A stretch of 17,822 nt of DNA, taken from positions 1 through 17,822 of the forward strand of contig DIWD01000002.1 of assembly GCA_002428405.1 (NCBI GenBank), in the 5' to 3' direction. How positions within the stretch are numbered: the first letter of the stretch is position 1; every line of letters begins with the position of its first letter. The DNA is from a bacterium UBA6115. Its GTDB lineage: Bacteria > Bacillota_A > Clostridia > Christensenellales > Aristaeellaceae. Below are positions 1-10,212 of the stretch, piece by piece. The position numbers and the translations under genes are program-made. The notes beneath the pieces are model-generated. The model saw nothing but the letters and a program-made list of their open reading frames with translations. It did no database searches and was not told the origin of the DNA.

Positions 1-2
1 CA

Positions 3-401
3 ATGATCCTTGGCGTCGGGGCTGATCTGTGCGCGGTGGAACGGATGAAAAAACTGCTGGACGACAGCGCTTTCCTTCAGCGGTATTTCCATCCTGAGGA
101 ACAATTCTATATCCGCTCCCGCGGTGCCTTGTCCGCGTCCTCCATGGCGGGCTGCTTTGCGGCGAAGGAAGCCTTTGTTAAAGCGCTGGGCGTCGGCTTT
201 TCCGGCATTAAACCGGAGGATATCATCATCTGCCACAGGGAGAGCGGAGCGCCGTATTATGCCTTGTCGGGCAGCGCGGAATTGGCCGCCCGGGAGGCGG
301 GCGTCATCAACACACACTTAAGCATCACCCACGACGGCGGCATGGCACTTGCGTTTGCCGTGCTGGAGGGGGAGGGGCATGCAGCTGATTCTGACACCTG
401 A
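3..401 (+). CDS. acpS: Holo-[acyl-carrier-protein] synthase
   Basis: Transfers 4'-phosphopantetheine from coenzyme A to the serine of apo-acyl carrier protein, which activates fatty-acid synthesis in the cytoplasm. The 132-residue product starts MILGVGADLCAVERM, matching the family's N-terminal GxGxD block with the metal-binding Asp8. The second block, AAKEAFVKALGVGF, carries the metal ligand Glu56. The C-terminal SITHDGGMALAFAV strand is also typical. Length is close to the usual 115-130 residues, so the gene is probably complete even though it begins two bases into the window; its promoter and ribosome binding site lie outside. The end overlaps nnr by 23 bases, which implies one transcript and translational coupling. 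The acpS-nnr order is common in Bacillota. Confidence 0.95.
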   Translation: MILGVGADLCAVERMKKLLDDSAFLQRYFHPEEQFYIRSRGALSASSMAGCFAAKEAFVKALGVGFSGIKPEDIIICHRESGAPYYALSGSAELAAREAGVINTHLSITHDGGMALAFAVLEGEGHAADSDT

Positions 402-1869
402 GCAGATGCGGGCGCTGGAGGCGCGCGCCTTTTCCCTGGGAACCCCCTCCCTGCTGCTGATGGAAAACGCCGCCCGTTCGGCGCACTCAGCTCTGAAATC
501 CATCCTGTGCGGACTTGCCGGCAAGGACATCCTTTACCTGATCGGTGAGGGCAACAACGGCGGGGATGGCCTGGCCATGGCCCGGCTGTGCCGGATGGAC
601 GGCGGCAGACCGCGGATCCTGCTGACGGGTACACCGCGGACGCAAGACTCGCTGGCCAATCTTTCCTATGTCAAAGCGCTGGGGATCCCGGTGAGTGAAT
701 GGGGACCGGAAAGCAACGAAGGCTCTCTGCTGCCTTCACCCGATGCAGTCATCGACGCGGTTTATGGCACAGGATATCATGGTGAACTGCCTGAAAATAT
801 CGGGAGACTTACGAAGGTTATCAACAGTTGGGGAGCAGCCCTTGTAGCGGTTGATGCGCCCAGCGGGATGGACAGCCTGAGCGGGGAGATTCCTGGCGGA
901 TCCTTCACAGCTTTATACACAGTCGTGCTCGGGCACCTGAAGACCGGGCTTTGCCTGACCAGACATCCTGATAAAACCGGAGAGCTCCTTTGTGTGCCCA
1001 TAGGTATCCCCGAAAAGGCCTACGATATTTTTTCGAATGATGAACTGATTTCCGCGCTGGAGCCGGGAGACCTGAAAGAGCGGCTGCCCAGGCGGGCCGT
1101 CAACGCGCATAAAGGGGATTGCGGCCATATCCTCATGTACATGGGCAGCATGGGCATGGCAGGAGCGGCCGGGATGGCCGCCCAGGCGGCGCTGGCCTGC
1201 CTGCGTTCCGGCGCGGGGCTTGTCACCATTGTCTGTGAACCCGGGCTTATCCCCATCCTGCAGGCTCTGGTTCCCAACGCCATGTGTTTGCCTGTCGGAC
1301 AAACCCTTGAAAATCCGCCTGCCTACGATGTCTTTGCGGTTGGCTGCGGCCTTGGGGTGTCGGAAGAAATATGGAAGAACATCCATGCCCTGTGGCGCAG
1401 GGACAAGCCCAGCATTTGGGATGCAGACGCGCTGAACCTGCTGGCTGAGCATCCGATGGATTTGGGTGAGAAAACGGTCATTACGCCCCACCCCGGGGAA
1501 GCCGCCCGGCTGCTTAACTGGTCAACAGAGGAAATCATACGTGCCCCTCTGGATGCCGCGGCAGCTCTTCAGCAAAAATACTGCTGCACAGTCGTCCTGA
1601 AAGGCGCGGTCAGCGTCATCAGGGATGAAAAGCATATGGCACTCAATTTGGAAGGTTCTCCTGCCCTTGCCAAAGGCGGCAGCGGGGACGCGCTGACCGG
1701 GGTGATTGCTTCCCTGCTTGTGCCGCAACTGAACAATCCGCCCTTTGAAGCAGCGCGCACCGCCTGTCTCTGGCACGGAATGGCGGGGCAGGAAGCTGCC
1801 CGTCAGATGGGCGTCCTCTCTCCTCTGACCTCAGACGTGATCAACTGCCTCGGCTGTGTCAGCCAGTAA
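379..1869 (+). CDS. nnr: Bifunctional NAD(P)HX epimerase / ADP-dependent NAD(P)HX dehydratase
   Basis: Repairs hydrated NADH and NADPH: the N-terminal domain epimerises R- and S-NAD(P)HX and the C-terminal domain dehydrates the S form using ADP (or ATP). With the ATG at 379 the product has 496 residues, normal for the fused enzyme. That ATG follows a strong purine-rich ribosome binding site (GGAGGGGGAGGGG, 365-377), so it is preferred to an in-frame upstream codon at 349. The epimerase domain shows GEGNNGGDG (about residues 56-64) and VDAPSGMD (158-165). The dehydratase domain begins near NAHKGDCGH (242-250) and has DADALNLL, TPHPGEAARLL (369-379) and KGGSGDALTG (432-441) with the catalytic Asp438. 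It is co-transcribed with acpS and convergent with guaB. Confidence 0.95.
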   Translation: MQLILTPEQMRALEARAFSLGTPSLLLMENAARSAHSALKSILCGLAGKDILYLIGEGNNGGDGLAMARLCRMDGGRPRILLTGTPRTQDSLANLSYVKALGIPVSEWGPESNEGSLLPSPDAVIDAVYGTGYHGELPENIGRLTKVINSWGAALVAVDAPSGMDSLSGEIPGGSFTALYTVVLGHLKTGLCLTRHPDKTGELLCVPIGIPEKAYDIFSNDELISALEPGDLKERLPRRAVNAHKGDCGHILMYMGSMGMAGAAGMAAQAALACLRSGAGLVTIVCEPGLIPILQALVPNAMCLPVGQTLENPPAYDVFAVGCGLGVSEEIWKNIHALWRRDKPSIWDADALNLLAEHPMDLGEKTVITPHPGEAARLLNWSTEEIIRAPLDAAAALQQKYCCTVVLKGAVSVIRDEKHMALNLEGSPALAKGGSGDALTGVIASLLVPQLNNPPFEAARTACLWHGMAGQEAARQMGVLSPLTSDVINCLGCVSQ

Positions 1870-1880
1870 AATCCAAAAGT

Positions 1881-1893
1881 AAACCGCAAGGTT

Positions 1894-1894
<1 letters not shown>
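1881..1894. terminator. Weak hairpin between convergent nnr and guaB
   Basis: The 24-base gap between the two stop codons holds the stem AAACC/GGTTT closed by a GCAA (GNRA-type) tetraloop, extendable to GTAAACC/GGTTTTAC with a bulge. A-rich DNA on one side and a short T run on the other could make it a weak two-way terminator. The stem is short and no long U tract follows on either strand, so this is a tentative call. Confidence 0.3.
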
Positions 1895-3967
<2,073 letters not shown>

Positions 3968-3993
3968 TGGCTACCCTCCTTGCGGTTGCGCGT

Positions 3994-4022
3994 ATTATAG
4001 CATGCGTGGTGAAGCGCATCAA
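3994..4022 (-). promoter_or_regulatory. Promoter of pgsA-guaB
   Basis: On the minus strand TTGATG (4022-4017), a 17-base spacer and a perfect TATAAT (3999-3994) form a strong housekeeping-type promoter. The -10 lies 26 bases before the pgsA ATG, giving a short leader that contains AAGGAGGG. Confidence 0.8.
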
Positions 4023-4125
4023 TTCATTCAGATGATCCTCTGATGATTATTGGAAATGGTTTTGTACAACATCAGGCGGAAGATCACTGATGAATCAATC
4101 CGGCAGGCGCGCGCGATGGATTTCA

Positions 4126-4154
4126 TTGACTCTGCAAGGCTTGAGTGTTATTCT
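4126..4154 (+). promoter_or_regulatory. Promoter of the ATP-grasp/hydrolase/lrgAB operon
   Basis: TTGACT (4126-4131), a 17-base spacer and TATTCT (4149-4154) lie 51 bases before the ATG at 4206. It is divergent from the pgsA promoter, and the two -10 elements are about 150 bases apart. No clear operator was seen between them. Confidence 0.6.
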
Positions 4155-4205
4155 CAGCCGCAAGGCAGAAGCCTTTCCAATGTTTGATTACCTGTGAGGT
4201 CATGG

Positions 4206-5399
4206 ATGAATTTTGTCTTTATTTCCCCGCATTTTCCTGCGCACTACTGGAGATTTTGCGCGGCTCTGAAGCAAAGCGGAGCCAATGTGCTGGGCGTTGC
4301 CGACGTGCAGTATGAACAGCTCCTTCCGGAACTGAAAGCGAATCTGTCGGATTATTACCAGGTCGGAAGCCTTCAGGATGGGGAAGCGGTGCTGCGCGCG
4401 CTTGGGTGGTTCACGCACCGATGGGGGAAAATCGACTGGATCGAATCCAATAACGAGTATTGGCTGGCGCAGGATGCCTGGCTGCGGGAGATGTTCCATG
4501 TCACAACAGGTCCCCTGCCTGCGCAGATGGACAGCTACAAGCGCAAATCCCGGATGAAGGCGGTATACCATCAGGCAGGGATCAAGACCGCCCCTATCCA
4601 GGAAGCAGAAACGCTGGAGGAGGCGCTTTCATTTGCGGATGAGGTTGGTTATCCTCTGATTGCCAAGCCGGACGTCGGCGTTGGGGCGAATGACACCTTC
4701 AGAATCAGCGGTGAAGCGGCGCTGCGGGCCTTTTTTACCCGGCTGCCCCTGCGCCCCTATGTACTGGAGCAGTATGTGAATGGGGAAATCTGCTCCTATG
4801 ACGCCCTCATCAACGCCGCGGGGCAGCCGCTGTATGAGACGGGCAACCTGACCCTGGTATCCGTGATGGATGTGGTCAATGAGAAGACAGAGTCCGTCTA
4901 TATGATCGTCCCTGAACTGGCTGATGACCTGCGTGACGCCGGGCGGAGGACTGTGGAAGCCTTCGGTGTCAGAAGCCGCCTGGTGCATTTTGAGTTTTTC
5001 CGCCTGAAAGACGACCAGGAAGGCCTGGGAAGGAAAGGCGACCTTCTGGGTCTGGAGGTCAACATGCGCCCCTCGGGAGGGTTCACTCCGGACATGATCA
5101 ACTATGCCGGCAGCGTGGACATCCATCGTCTATGGGCGGACATGGTGTGCCATGACAGGGTGTGGCTGGATGAGCACCGCAGGAAGTTTTTCTGTGTGTT
5201 TGTAGGCCGCCAGGATGTGCGGGCCTATGCGCATTCCCATGAAGACATCCTCAGCCAATGGGGCCACCGCGTCATGCTGCAGGACCGGATGCCGGATGCG
5301 CTCTCCGGCGCGATGGGGAACCAGGTCTACCTGGCTCAATGCATCAGCCGCGCGGAGGCTGACGACTTTATCCGATATGCCTGCAGGAGGCAGCCCTGA
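4206..5399 (+). CDS. ATP-grasp ligase of unknown substrate
   Basis: Cytoplasmic ATP-grasp protein of 397 residues, expected to activate a carboxylate as an acyl-phosphate and join it to an amine, thiol or other nucleophile. The ATG at 4206 follows GTGAGG with six-base spacing; an in-frame GTG at 4194 is less likely. The N-terminal region (about 1-110) resembles a Rossmann-like pre-ATP-grasp domain. The ATP-binding lysine is near 154 (YPLIAKPDVGVGAND), the LEQYVNGEICSYD strand near 187-199, a VHFEFF strand with Glu263, and GLEVNMRPSGGF with Glu284, Asn286 and Arg288 as likely Mg-ATP ligands. The pattern is closest to carbamoyl-phosphate-synthase-like ATP-grasp domains. The stop overlaps the next start by one base (TGATG), so it is tightly coupled to the hydrolase at 5399. 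Substrates cannot be assigned. Confidence 0.85.
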   Translation: MNFVFISPHFPAHYWRFCAALKQSGANVLGVADVQYEQLLPELKANLSDYYQVGSLQDGEAVLRALGWFTHRWGKIDWIESNNEYWLAQDAWLREMFHVTTGPLPAQMDSYKRKSRMKAVYHQAGIKTAPIQEAETLEEALSFADEVGYPLIAKPDVGVGANDTFRISGEAALRAFFTRLPLRPYVLEQYVNGEICSYDALINAAGQPLYETGNLTLVSVMDVVNEKTESVYMIVPELADDLRDAGRRTVEAFGVRSRLVHFEFFRLKDDQEGLGRKGDLLGLEVNMRPSGGFTPDMINYAGSVDIHRLWADMVCHDRVWLDEHRRKFFCVFVGRQDVRAYAHSHEDILSQWGHRVMLQDRMPDALSGAMGNQVYLAQCISRAEADDFIRYACRRQP

Positions 5400-6136
5400 T
5401 GGTTGAGTACAGCCGCTTCTACAGTCCTGCTTTGGGGCTTGAGCTGGGTGTGATGAAATACGGGCATGCCGGGCAGCCCTGCCTTGTCTTTCCCTCGCAA
5501 AACGGCAGCAGCCGCGATTTTGAGGGGTTTGGCATGATCGAACCCTGCCGGCCGTGGCTGGAGCAGGGCAAGCTCCATCTGTACTGCGTGGATAGTTTGG
5601 ATGACCGGACCTGGTCGGACTATGGCGCTCCGCCGGATGATCGCATGCGCAGGCATGAGGCCTGGTTCCGCCACATTACCGATGAGTTTGTCCCCTATAT
5701 ATACCGTGATTCAGCCTGGCAGGGAAGGCTGATGACCCTTGGCTGCAGCATGGGGGCCACCCATGCCGCCAACGCGCTGTTTCGGCGCCCGGACCTTTTC
5801 CGGACGGTGATCGCGCTTTCCGGCGCTTATGATGCCCGGTGGCTGCTGGCAGGGTATATGGATGATATGGTTTATCTGAATTCGCCGCTGGACAGTATCC
5901 GGGGAATGCCGGCCGACCATCCTTATATCAATTTACTGAACTCATGCAACATCATCCTCTGCTGCGGCCAGGGAGCCTGGGAAGATGAGATGCTGCGTTC
6001 CCTGCGCCTGCTGGAAGATGCGATGCGGGAGAAGGGCATCTCAGCGTGGGTGGATATCTGGGGGACAGATGCGAATCACAACTGGGAATGGTGGCAAAAA
6101 CAGCTTATTTACTTCCTTGACAAGGTATTGACATGA
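5399..6136 (+). CDS. Alpha/beta-hydrolase, putative esterase (EstD/Fes-like)
   Basis: A 245-residue cytoplasmic hydrolase with no signal peptide. The nucleophile elbow GCSMGA puts the catalytic serine at 117. The C-terminal GTDANHNWEWW holds the likely histidine, His227, and Asp224. GQGAWEDE (190-197) is a further conserved-looking block and an alternative source of the acid. Fold and motifs fit the 'putative esterase' (PF00756) group. Its ATG shares an A with the stop of the ATP-grasp gene, and GGAGG in the end of that gene is its ribosome binding site, so the two proteins are probably made in matched amounts. A plausible role is hydrolysing or releasing the acyl product of the ligase; this is inference only. 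It is followed after 42 bases by lrgA. Confidence 0.85.
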   Translation: MVEYSRFYSPALGLELGVMKYGHAGQPCLVFPSQNGSSRDFEGFGMIEPCRPWLEQGKLHLYCVDSLDDRTWSDYGAPPDDRMRRHEAWFRHITDEFVPYIYRDSAWQGRLMTLGCSMGATHAANALFRRPDLFRTVIALSGAYDARWLLAGYMDDMVYLNSPLDSIRGMPADHPYINLLNSCNIILCCGQGAWEDEMLRSLRLLEDAMREKGISAWVDIWGTDANHNWEWWQKQLIYFLDKVLT

Positions 6137-6178
6137 TTTCGTTTGCAGCTTCAAGTCATTCATTCCGGGGAGGACAGA

Positions 6179-6553
6179 ATGGATAAAATCAAGGGGTTCC
6201 TGCTGATCCTGCTTTGCCTGTTTGCCGGCAACCTGCTCTCATCCCTTACCGGACTGCCTGTCCCGGGCTCTATTTTTGGCATGATCATCCTTCTGGCATT
6301 GCTTCTTGGGAAAGCAGTCAGGCTCGAAACGGTTGAGCCTGCCGCCAATCTTTTGGTCTCTCTGCTGCTGATCATGATTTTGCCCGGCGGGGTGGACCTG
6401 ATGAACTCCTTTGGCAAAATGACCGGCATCATCCCCCAGCTGCTTCTTGTGACCCTTGTATCAACCTTGCTGGCCATTGCCTCTTCCGCATGGACGACCC
6501 AGAAACTCATGCAATGGAAGAAGAAGGACGGGAAAGAAGCTGAGTATGACTGA
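6179..6553 (+). CDS. lrgA: CidA/LrgA-family membrane protein
   Basis: Small integral membrane protein of 124 residues with four predicted hydrophobic segments and a short positively charged C-terminus (QWKKKDGKEAEYD). Conserved family features are the N-terminal LLCLFAGNLLSSLTGLPVPGSIFGM and the later LIMILPGGVDLM. The ATG at 6179 has GGGGAGG five bases upstream; a TTG at 6143 opens the frame earlier but has no support. LrgA pairs with LrgB; the family was described as holin/antiholin-like and in Bacillus subtilis (PftAB) as a pyruvate transporter. It overlaps lrgB by eight bases. No separate promoter was found, so read-through from the ATP-grasp/hydrolase genes is likely. Confidence 0.87.
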   Translation: MDKIKGFLLILLCLFAGNLLSSLTGLPVPGSIFGMIILLALLLGKAVRLETVEPAANLLVSLLLIMILPGGVDLMNSFGKMTGIIPQLLLVTLVSTLLAIASSAWTTQKLMQWKKKDGKEAEYD

Positions 6554-7250
6554 CATCAACGTTTTCTTCAGCAATCCCCTTTTTGGCGTCACCCTGACTG
6601 TCGGCACAATGGTGTTCTTTCACCTGCTGTTCAAAAAAGCCAAATCCCCCCTGCTCAACCCCATGATCTTCTCAATCGCCGCCATCATCGCTTTCCTCAG
6701 ACTGACCGGTATCCCGTATGAAAGCTATGAGAACGGGACAAAGATCCTGACCTTCTTTTTAGGGCCCGCGATCGTCTCCCTGGCTGTTCCGCTGTACAGG
6801 CAAATCGATCAGCTCAAGGCGAATGCCCTCCCTATTCTTTTTGGCATTGCTCTGGGTGTTGCGGTCTCGATCATCAGCGGCATCGGCCTTTCCCTTCTGT
6901 TTGGGTTGAACCGTGAGGTCGCGGTCTCCATGGCGCCCAAAGGCACGACCAGCGCGATCTCCATGAGCCTTTCCAGCGTTTTTGGAGGCAATCCCTCCAT
7001 GACGGTTGCCTTTGTCAATGTCGCTGGGATCTTCGGATACAGTATCGGCGAAAAAACGCTGGATCTGCTCCGGATCAGCAATCCTGTCGCCCGCGGCGTG
7101 AGCCTGGGTACGGCGTCCCACATCATGGGGACCCGGCGTGCTTTTGAGATGGGGGAGAAGGAAGGCGCGATGGGCTCCTTATCCATCGGCGTTGCGGGGG
7201 TGCTCACCTCTTTACTGATGCCCCTGATTATCCGGCTGTTTGGTCTGTAA
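6546..7250 (+). CDS. lrgB: LrgB/CidB-family membrane protein
   Basis: Polytopic membrane protein of 234 residues, the usual LrgB length, and the partner of LrgA. The family block APKGTTSAISMSLSSVFGG (about 133-151) and the following GIFGYSIGEKTLDLL, GVSLGTASHIMGTRRAFEMGE are strongly conserved in LrgB/CidB/YohK proteins. The ATG at 6546 starts inside the last codons of lrgA; the open frame extends upstream but only overlaps lrgA in another frame. Function is either murein-hydrolase/lysis control or, better supported in B. subtilis, transport of pyruvate or a related small carboxylate. A regulator such as LytST is not present in the window. The gene ends at a hairpin terminator. Confidence 0.9.
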   Translation: MTDINVFFSNPLFGVTLTVGTMVFFHLLFKKAKSPLLNPMIFSIAAIIAFLRLTGIPYESYENGTKILTFFLGPAIVSLAVPLYRQIDQLKANALPILFGIALGVAVSIISGIGLSLLFGLNREVAVSMAPKGTTSAISMSLSSVFGGNPSMTVAFVNVAGIFGYSIGEKTLDLLRISNPVARGVSLGTASHIMGTRRAFEMGEKEGAMGSLSIGVAGVLTSLLMPLIIRLFGL

Positions 7251-7271
7251 CCGTCAAGATTCGCAGCAATA

Positions 7272-7300
7272 AGCCAGCCGCAATCCTGCGGCTGGCTTTG
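7272..7300. terminator. Bidirectional terminator between lrgB and clpB
   Basis: A perfect 11-base inverted repeat (AGCCAGCCGCA / TGCGGCTGGCT) with a four-base loop, preceded by AA and followed by TTTG. It lies 21 bases past the lrgB stop and 14 bases past the convergent clpB stop. The T run is short on either strand, but position and stem strength support a shared factor-independent terminator. Confidence 0.75.
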
Positions 7301-7314
7301 TCTGACGCTTCCTG

Positions 7315-9948
7315 TCAGACGACGTCTCCTTTTATTTCTGATGTGCGCTGGGTATTGACGTCAAATCCACCGTCATTTGCCGCATCGATCCAAATCATAT
7401 CCCCGGCCTCCGCCTGGCCCTGGATCAGGGCGCGGGCAATGCGGGTTTCCACCTGGCTTTGGATCAGCCGCTTCATCGGCCGGGCTCCGTATACCGGGTC
7501 GTAGCCCAACTCCATTAGCCGGTCCTGGGCAGCGGGGGTCAGTTCAAGCGTCAGCTGCTTGTCCTTCAGCCGTTCCCTCAGACGGTTTAGCTGCAGGGAA
7601 ATGATTTGACGGATCTGTTCCCGTGTCAAAGGCGTAAAGAATACCGTTTCATCGATCCGGTTGAGGAATTCCGGCCGGAAGTGGCTGCGCAGAAGCCCGC
7701 TCACTCGCTCCTTGCTCTCATCGCTCAATTCGCCGTCCTCGCTGATGCCCTCCAGGATGTCACCGGAACCCAGGTTGCTGGTCATGATCAGAAGGGTGTT
7801 CTTGAAGTCGACCGTGCGTCCCTGGCTGTCAGTCACGCGGCCGTCGTCGAGGATTTGCAGCAAGACATTGAATACATCCGCGTGCGCTTTCTCCATCTCG
7901 TCAAACAGGATGACCGAATAGGGCTTGCGGCGGACTGCTTCCGTCAGCTGCCCGCCCTCTTCATACCCCACGTAGCCGGGAGGCGCTCCGATGAGGCGGG
8001 ATACGGAAAACTTCTCCATGTACTCGCTCATGTCGATGCGAATGAGCATTTTTTCATCATCAAACAGGTTTTCAGCCAGGGCTTTGGCCAATTCTGTCTT
8101 ACCCACGCCCGTGGGTCCCAGGAAGAGGAAGGAGCCGATCGGCCGGGCCGCGTCTGAAATGCCTGCCCGGGAGCGCAGAATGGCATCTGAAACCAGCCTG
8201 ATGGCCTCGTCCTGGCCCACAACGCGGCGGTGCAGCGCGTCCGGCAGCGCCAGCAGCTTTTCTCTGTCCGACTCCATCAGTTTGCTGACCGGAATGCCGG
8301 TCCAGCGCCCAACAATGCGGGCGATCTCATCCTCTGTGACCTTGTCCCGGAGGTAAACGGCTTTTTCCCTGTCTTCTTCCCTTGCTTCCCGTTCCTTCAG
8401 CTGCTGCTGCAGTTTTGGCAGGTCGCCATATTTCAGCTGCGCTGCGGTGTTGAGGTCATAGCCGCGTTCCGCCTTGATGATTTCCGCGTTCACGCGTTCT
8501 ATCTCTTCCCTGAGTTTCTGCGTTATTCCAATAACGCTTTTCTCATTTTCCCATTGAGCGGCCATTCGGGCATATTCATCCTTCAGCTCAGACAGTTCTC
8601 CCTGCAGATCCGTCAGACGCCCTTTGCTCATCCGGTCGGTTTCCTTTTTCAGCGCCGCTTCCTCAATCTCCAGCTGCATGATTTTTCTTCTTATCCCGTC
8701 CAGTTCCTGCGGCATGGAGTCCATCTCCGTGCGGATCATCGCGCAGGCTTCATCCACCAGATCAATTGCCTTGTCCGGCAGGAAACGGTCAGAAATATAG
8801 CGGTGGGAGAGGAGCGCGGCCGCAATCAGGGCGCCGTCCTGAATCTTGACCCCATGGAATACCTCATACCGCTCCTGAAGGCCCCTTAGGATGGAAATGG
8901 TATCCTCAACGGTCGGCTCTTCCACCAAAACAGGCTGGAAACGCCGCTCCAGCGCGGCGTCTTTCTCTATGAACCTGCGGTATTCATTCAGGGTGGTGGC
9001 GCCGATGCAGTGCAGCTCGCCCCGCGCCAGCATAGGCTTTAGGAGGTTGCCGGCGTCCATCGCGCCTTCCGCCTTGCCGGCGCCTACGATATTATGCAGC
9101 TCATCAATGAACAGAATGATCTGCCCCTCGCTCTTCTTGACCTCCGCCAACACAGCCTTCAGACGCTCCTCAAACTCCCCCCTGAACTTTGCGCCCGCGA
9201 TCAGCGCTCCCATATCCAGGGAAAAGATGGAGCGGTCCCTCAGGTTGTCCGGCACATCGCCGCGCGCGATTCGCTGTGCCAAGCCTTCCGCGATGGCGGT
9301 CTTGCCGACGCCAGGCTCACCGATGAGTACAGGATTGTTCTTGGTTTTGCGGCATAAAATCCGGATCACATCCCTGATTTCCGTGTCACGGCCGATCACC
9401 GGATCCAGTTTTTGGCTGCGCGCAAGCCGGGTCAGGTCGATACCGTACTTGTTCAGTGCGTCATAGCTGTCCTCGGGCGTGTCGCTTGTGACGCGTGCCG
9501 CGCCGCGCACTTCACTTAAGGCTTTGAGGAAATCAGCCTCCCTGATGCTGAAACGGGTGAAAAGGGATCCGATGGCGCGATCCGGAGCACGCAGAAGCCC
9601 TAAGAAGAGATGCTCCACAGAAATATACTCATCCTTCATCTGCTCGGCTGACTTCGCGGCTTCCCTCAAGGCGCGGTCCATCTCCTGGGAGATATAGGTC
9701 TTGCCTTCCTCCCGCACGCTTCCCCGGACACGCGGCAGGCGCTCCACCTCTTCAGCAGCGCTTTGCCGCACATCCTGCGCTGTTTTGTCCATCCGGGAAA
9801 GCAACTGCGGTATCAGCGCGTTTCCGTCCTCAAGCAAAGATGACAGGAGGTGCGCCTGTTCAAGGGTCTGGTTGGCGAACTCACCGGCTAAAGTACCTGC
9901 CCGCTGAAGGACTTCCGTGCTTTTTTGTGTATACTTGACGGTGCTCAT
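7315..9948 (-). CDS. clpB: ATP-dependent disaggregase ClpB
   Basis: Hexameric AAA+ chaperone that threads aggregated proteins through its pore together with DnaK. From the ATG at 9948 the product has 877 residues. Order of parts: N-domain (about 1-145), first AAA+ module with Walker A GEPGVGKT (210-217) and Walker B ILFIDELH (278-285), a long coiled-coil middle domain (about 411-536) that separates ClpB from ClpA/ClpC, then the second module with Walker A GPTGVGKT (611-618) and Walker [12 protein letters not shown] (679-689). The pore loop is KFRGEFEE. The start is set by AAGGAGGG eight bases upstream. The frame stays open for 79 more codons upstream, but that stretch contains the promoter and operator and is not ClpB-like. 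Expected to be heat-inducible through the CtsR-like site at 9976-9992. Confidence 0.96.
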   Translation of the reverse strand: MSTVKYTQKSTEVLQRAGTLAGEFANQTLEQAHLLSSLLEDGNALIPQLLSRMDKTAQDVRQSAAEEVERLPRVRGSVREEGKTYISQEMDRALREAAKSAEQMKDEYISVEHLFLGLLRAPDRAIGSLFTRFSIREADFLKALSEVRGAARVTSDTPEDSYDALNKYGIDLTRLARSQKLDPVIGRDTEIRDVIRILCRKTKNNPVLIGEPGVGKTAIAEGLAQRIARGDVPDNLRDRSIFSLDMGALIAGAKFRGEFEERLKAVLAEVKKSEGQIILFIDELHNIVGAGKAEGAMDAGNLLKPMLARGELHCIGATTLNEYRRFIEKDAALERRFQPVLVEEPTVEDTISILRGLQERYEVFHGVKIQDGALIAAALLSHRYISDRFLPDKAIDLVDEACAMIRTEMDSMPQELDGIRRKIMQLEIEEAALKKETDRMSKGRLTDLQGELSELKDEYARMAAQWENEKSVIGITQKLREEIERVNAEIIKAERGYDLNTAAQLKYGDLPKLQQQLKEREAREEDREKAVYLRDKVTEDEIARIVGRWTGIPVSKLMESDREKLLALPDALHRRVVGQDEAIRLVSDAILRSRAGISDAARPIGSFLFLGPTGVGKTELAKALAENLFDDEKMLIRIDMSEYMEKFSVSRLIGAPPGYVGYEEGGQLTEAVRRKPYSVILFDEMEKAHADVFNVLLQILDDGRVTDSQGRTVDFKNTLLIMTSNLGSGDILEGISEDGELSDESKERVSGLLRSHFRPEFLNRIDETVFFTPLTREQIRQIISLQLNRLRERLKDKQLTLELTPAAQDRLMELGYDPVYGARPMKRLIQSQVETRIARALIQGQAEAGDMIWIDAANDGGFDVNTQRTSEIKGDVV

Positions 9949-9956
9949 GACCGCTT

Positions 9957-9964
9957 CCCTCCTT
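9957..9964 (-). promoter_or_regulatory. clpB ribosome binding site
   Basis: AAGGAGGG on the minus strand, eight bases before the ATG at 9948. It fixes the clpB start against a much longer in-frame opening that reaches 10185. Confidence 0.85.
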
Positions 9965-9975
9965 AACAGGTAAAG

Positions 9976-9992
9976 ACTGACTGTCTTTGACC
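9976..9992 (-). promoter_or_regulatory. CtsR-like operator upstream of clpB
   Basis: On the minus strand GGTCAAA, GAC, AGTCAGT. The first heptad and the NAN spacer match the CtsR tandem consensus (RGTCAAA-NAN-RGTCAAA); the second heptad matches five of seven. It sits just downstream of the clpB -10, where a repressor would block transcription. The same bases also contain a palindrome, AAAGAC-TGACT-GTCTTT (9972-9988 on the plus strand), so another dimeric regulator is possible. No CIRCE element was found. Confidence 0.55.
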
Positions 9993-10000
9993 TTGATTCC

Positions 10001-10028
10001 ATTATACACTGTTTCATTTCTAAATCAA
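10001..10028 (-). promoter_or_regulatory. clpB promoter
   Basis: On the minus strand TTGATT (10028-10023), a 16-base spacer and a perfect TATAAT (10006-10001). Transcription would start near the CtsR-like box. Confidence 0.7.
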
Positions 10029-10102
10029 TCAGTCCAGTAAAAGATAGCCAATAAAAAAAATATGATAATCCAACAAAAACAGCAAAGAAATTTTCGCTGT
10101 TC

Positions 10103-10130
10103 TTGACAAAATGTAAATATAGGTTAGAAT
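10103..10130 (+). promoter_or_regulatory. Promoter of the sugar uptake/modification operon
   Basis: A perfect TTGACA (10103-10108), a 16-base spacer and TAGAAT (10125-10130), giving a leader of roughly 75 bases before the ATG at 10213. Six-base inverted repeats ATGCCC (10131-10136) and GGGCAT (10156-10161) flank the expected start of transcription and could be part of an operator, but are short. No convincing catabolite-response (cre) site was seen. The remaining DNA between the two divergent promoters is A-rich with no recognisable gene. Confidence 0.7.
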
Positions 10131-10212
10131 ATGCCCAAGAAAGCAAATAATCCGCGGGCATGGCAGTGGTTTCTGCGGCTTTCATCCCGGAAGACTGAAG
10201 GAGGGTTGGGTC

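Noticed and set aside
4023..4120. Repeated TGATGAT/GATCACTGATG words between the divergent promoters as a possible operator or small RNA
   Set aside because: The repeats are short and imperfect with no consistent spacing or stable fold; nothing further is supportable.
6117..6133. Two TTGACA sequences between the hydrolase and lrgA genes as a possible lrgAB promoter
   Set aside because: Neither has an acceptable -10 box 16-18 bases downstream; the first lies inside the hydrolase coding region.
8230..8889. Open frame on the plus strand opposite clpB
   Set aside because: Antisense shadow of the clpB middle region; no start signal and no family resemblance.
9949..10185. Upstream in-frame extension of clpB by 79 codons with a hydrophobic stretch, suggesting a membrane-anchored ClpB
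   Set aside because: It covers the clpB promoter, the CtsR-like box and a strong ribosome binding site for the internal ATG at 9948, and has no ClpB similarity. The hydrophobic run comes from T-rich intergenic DNA.
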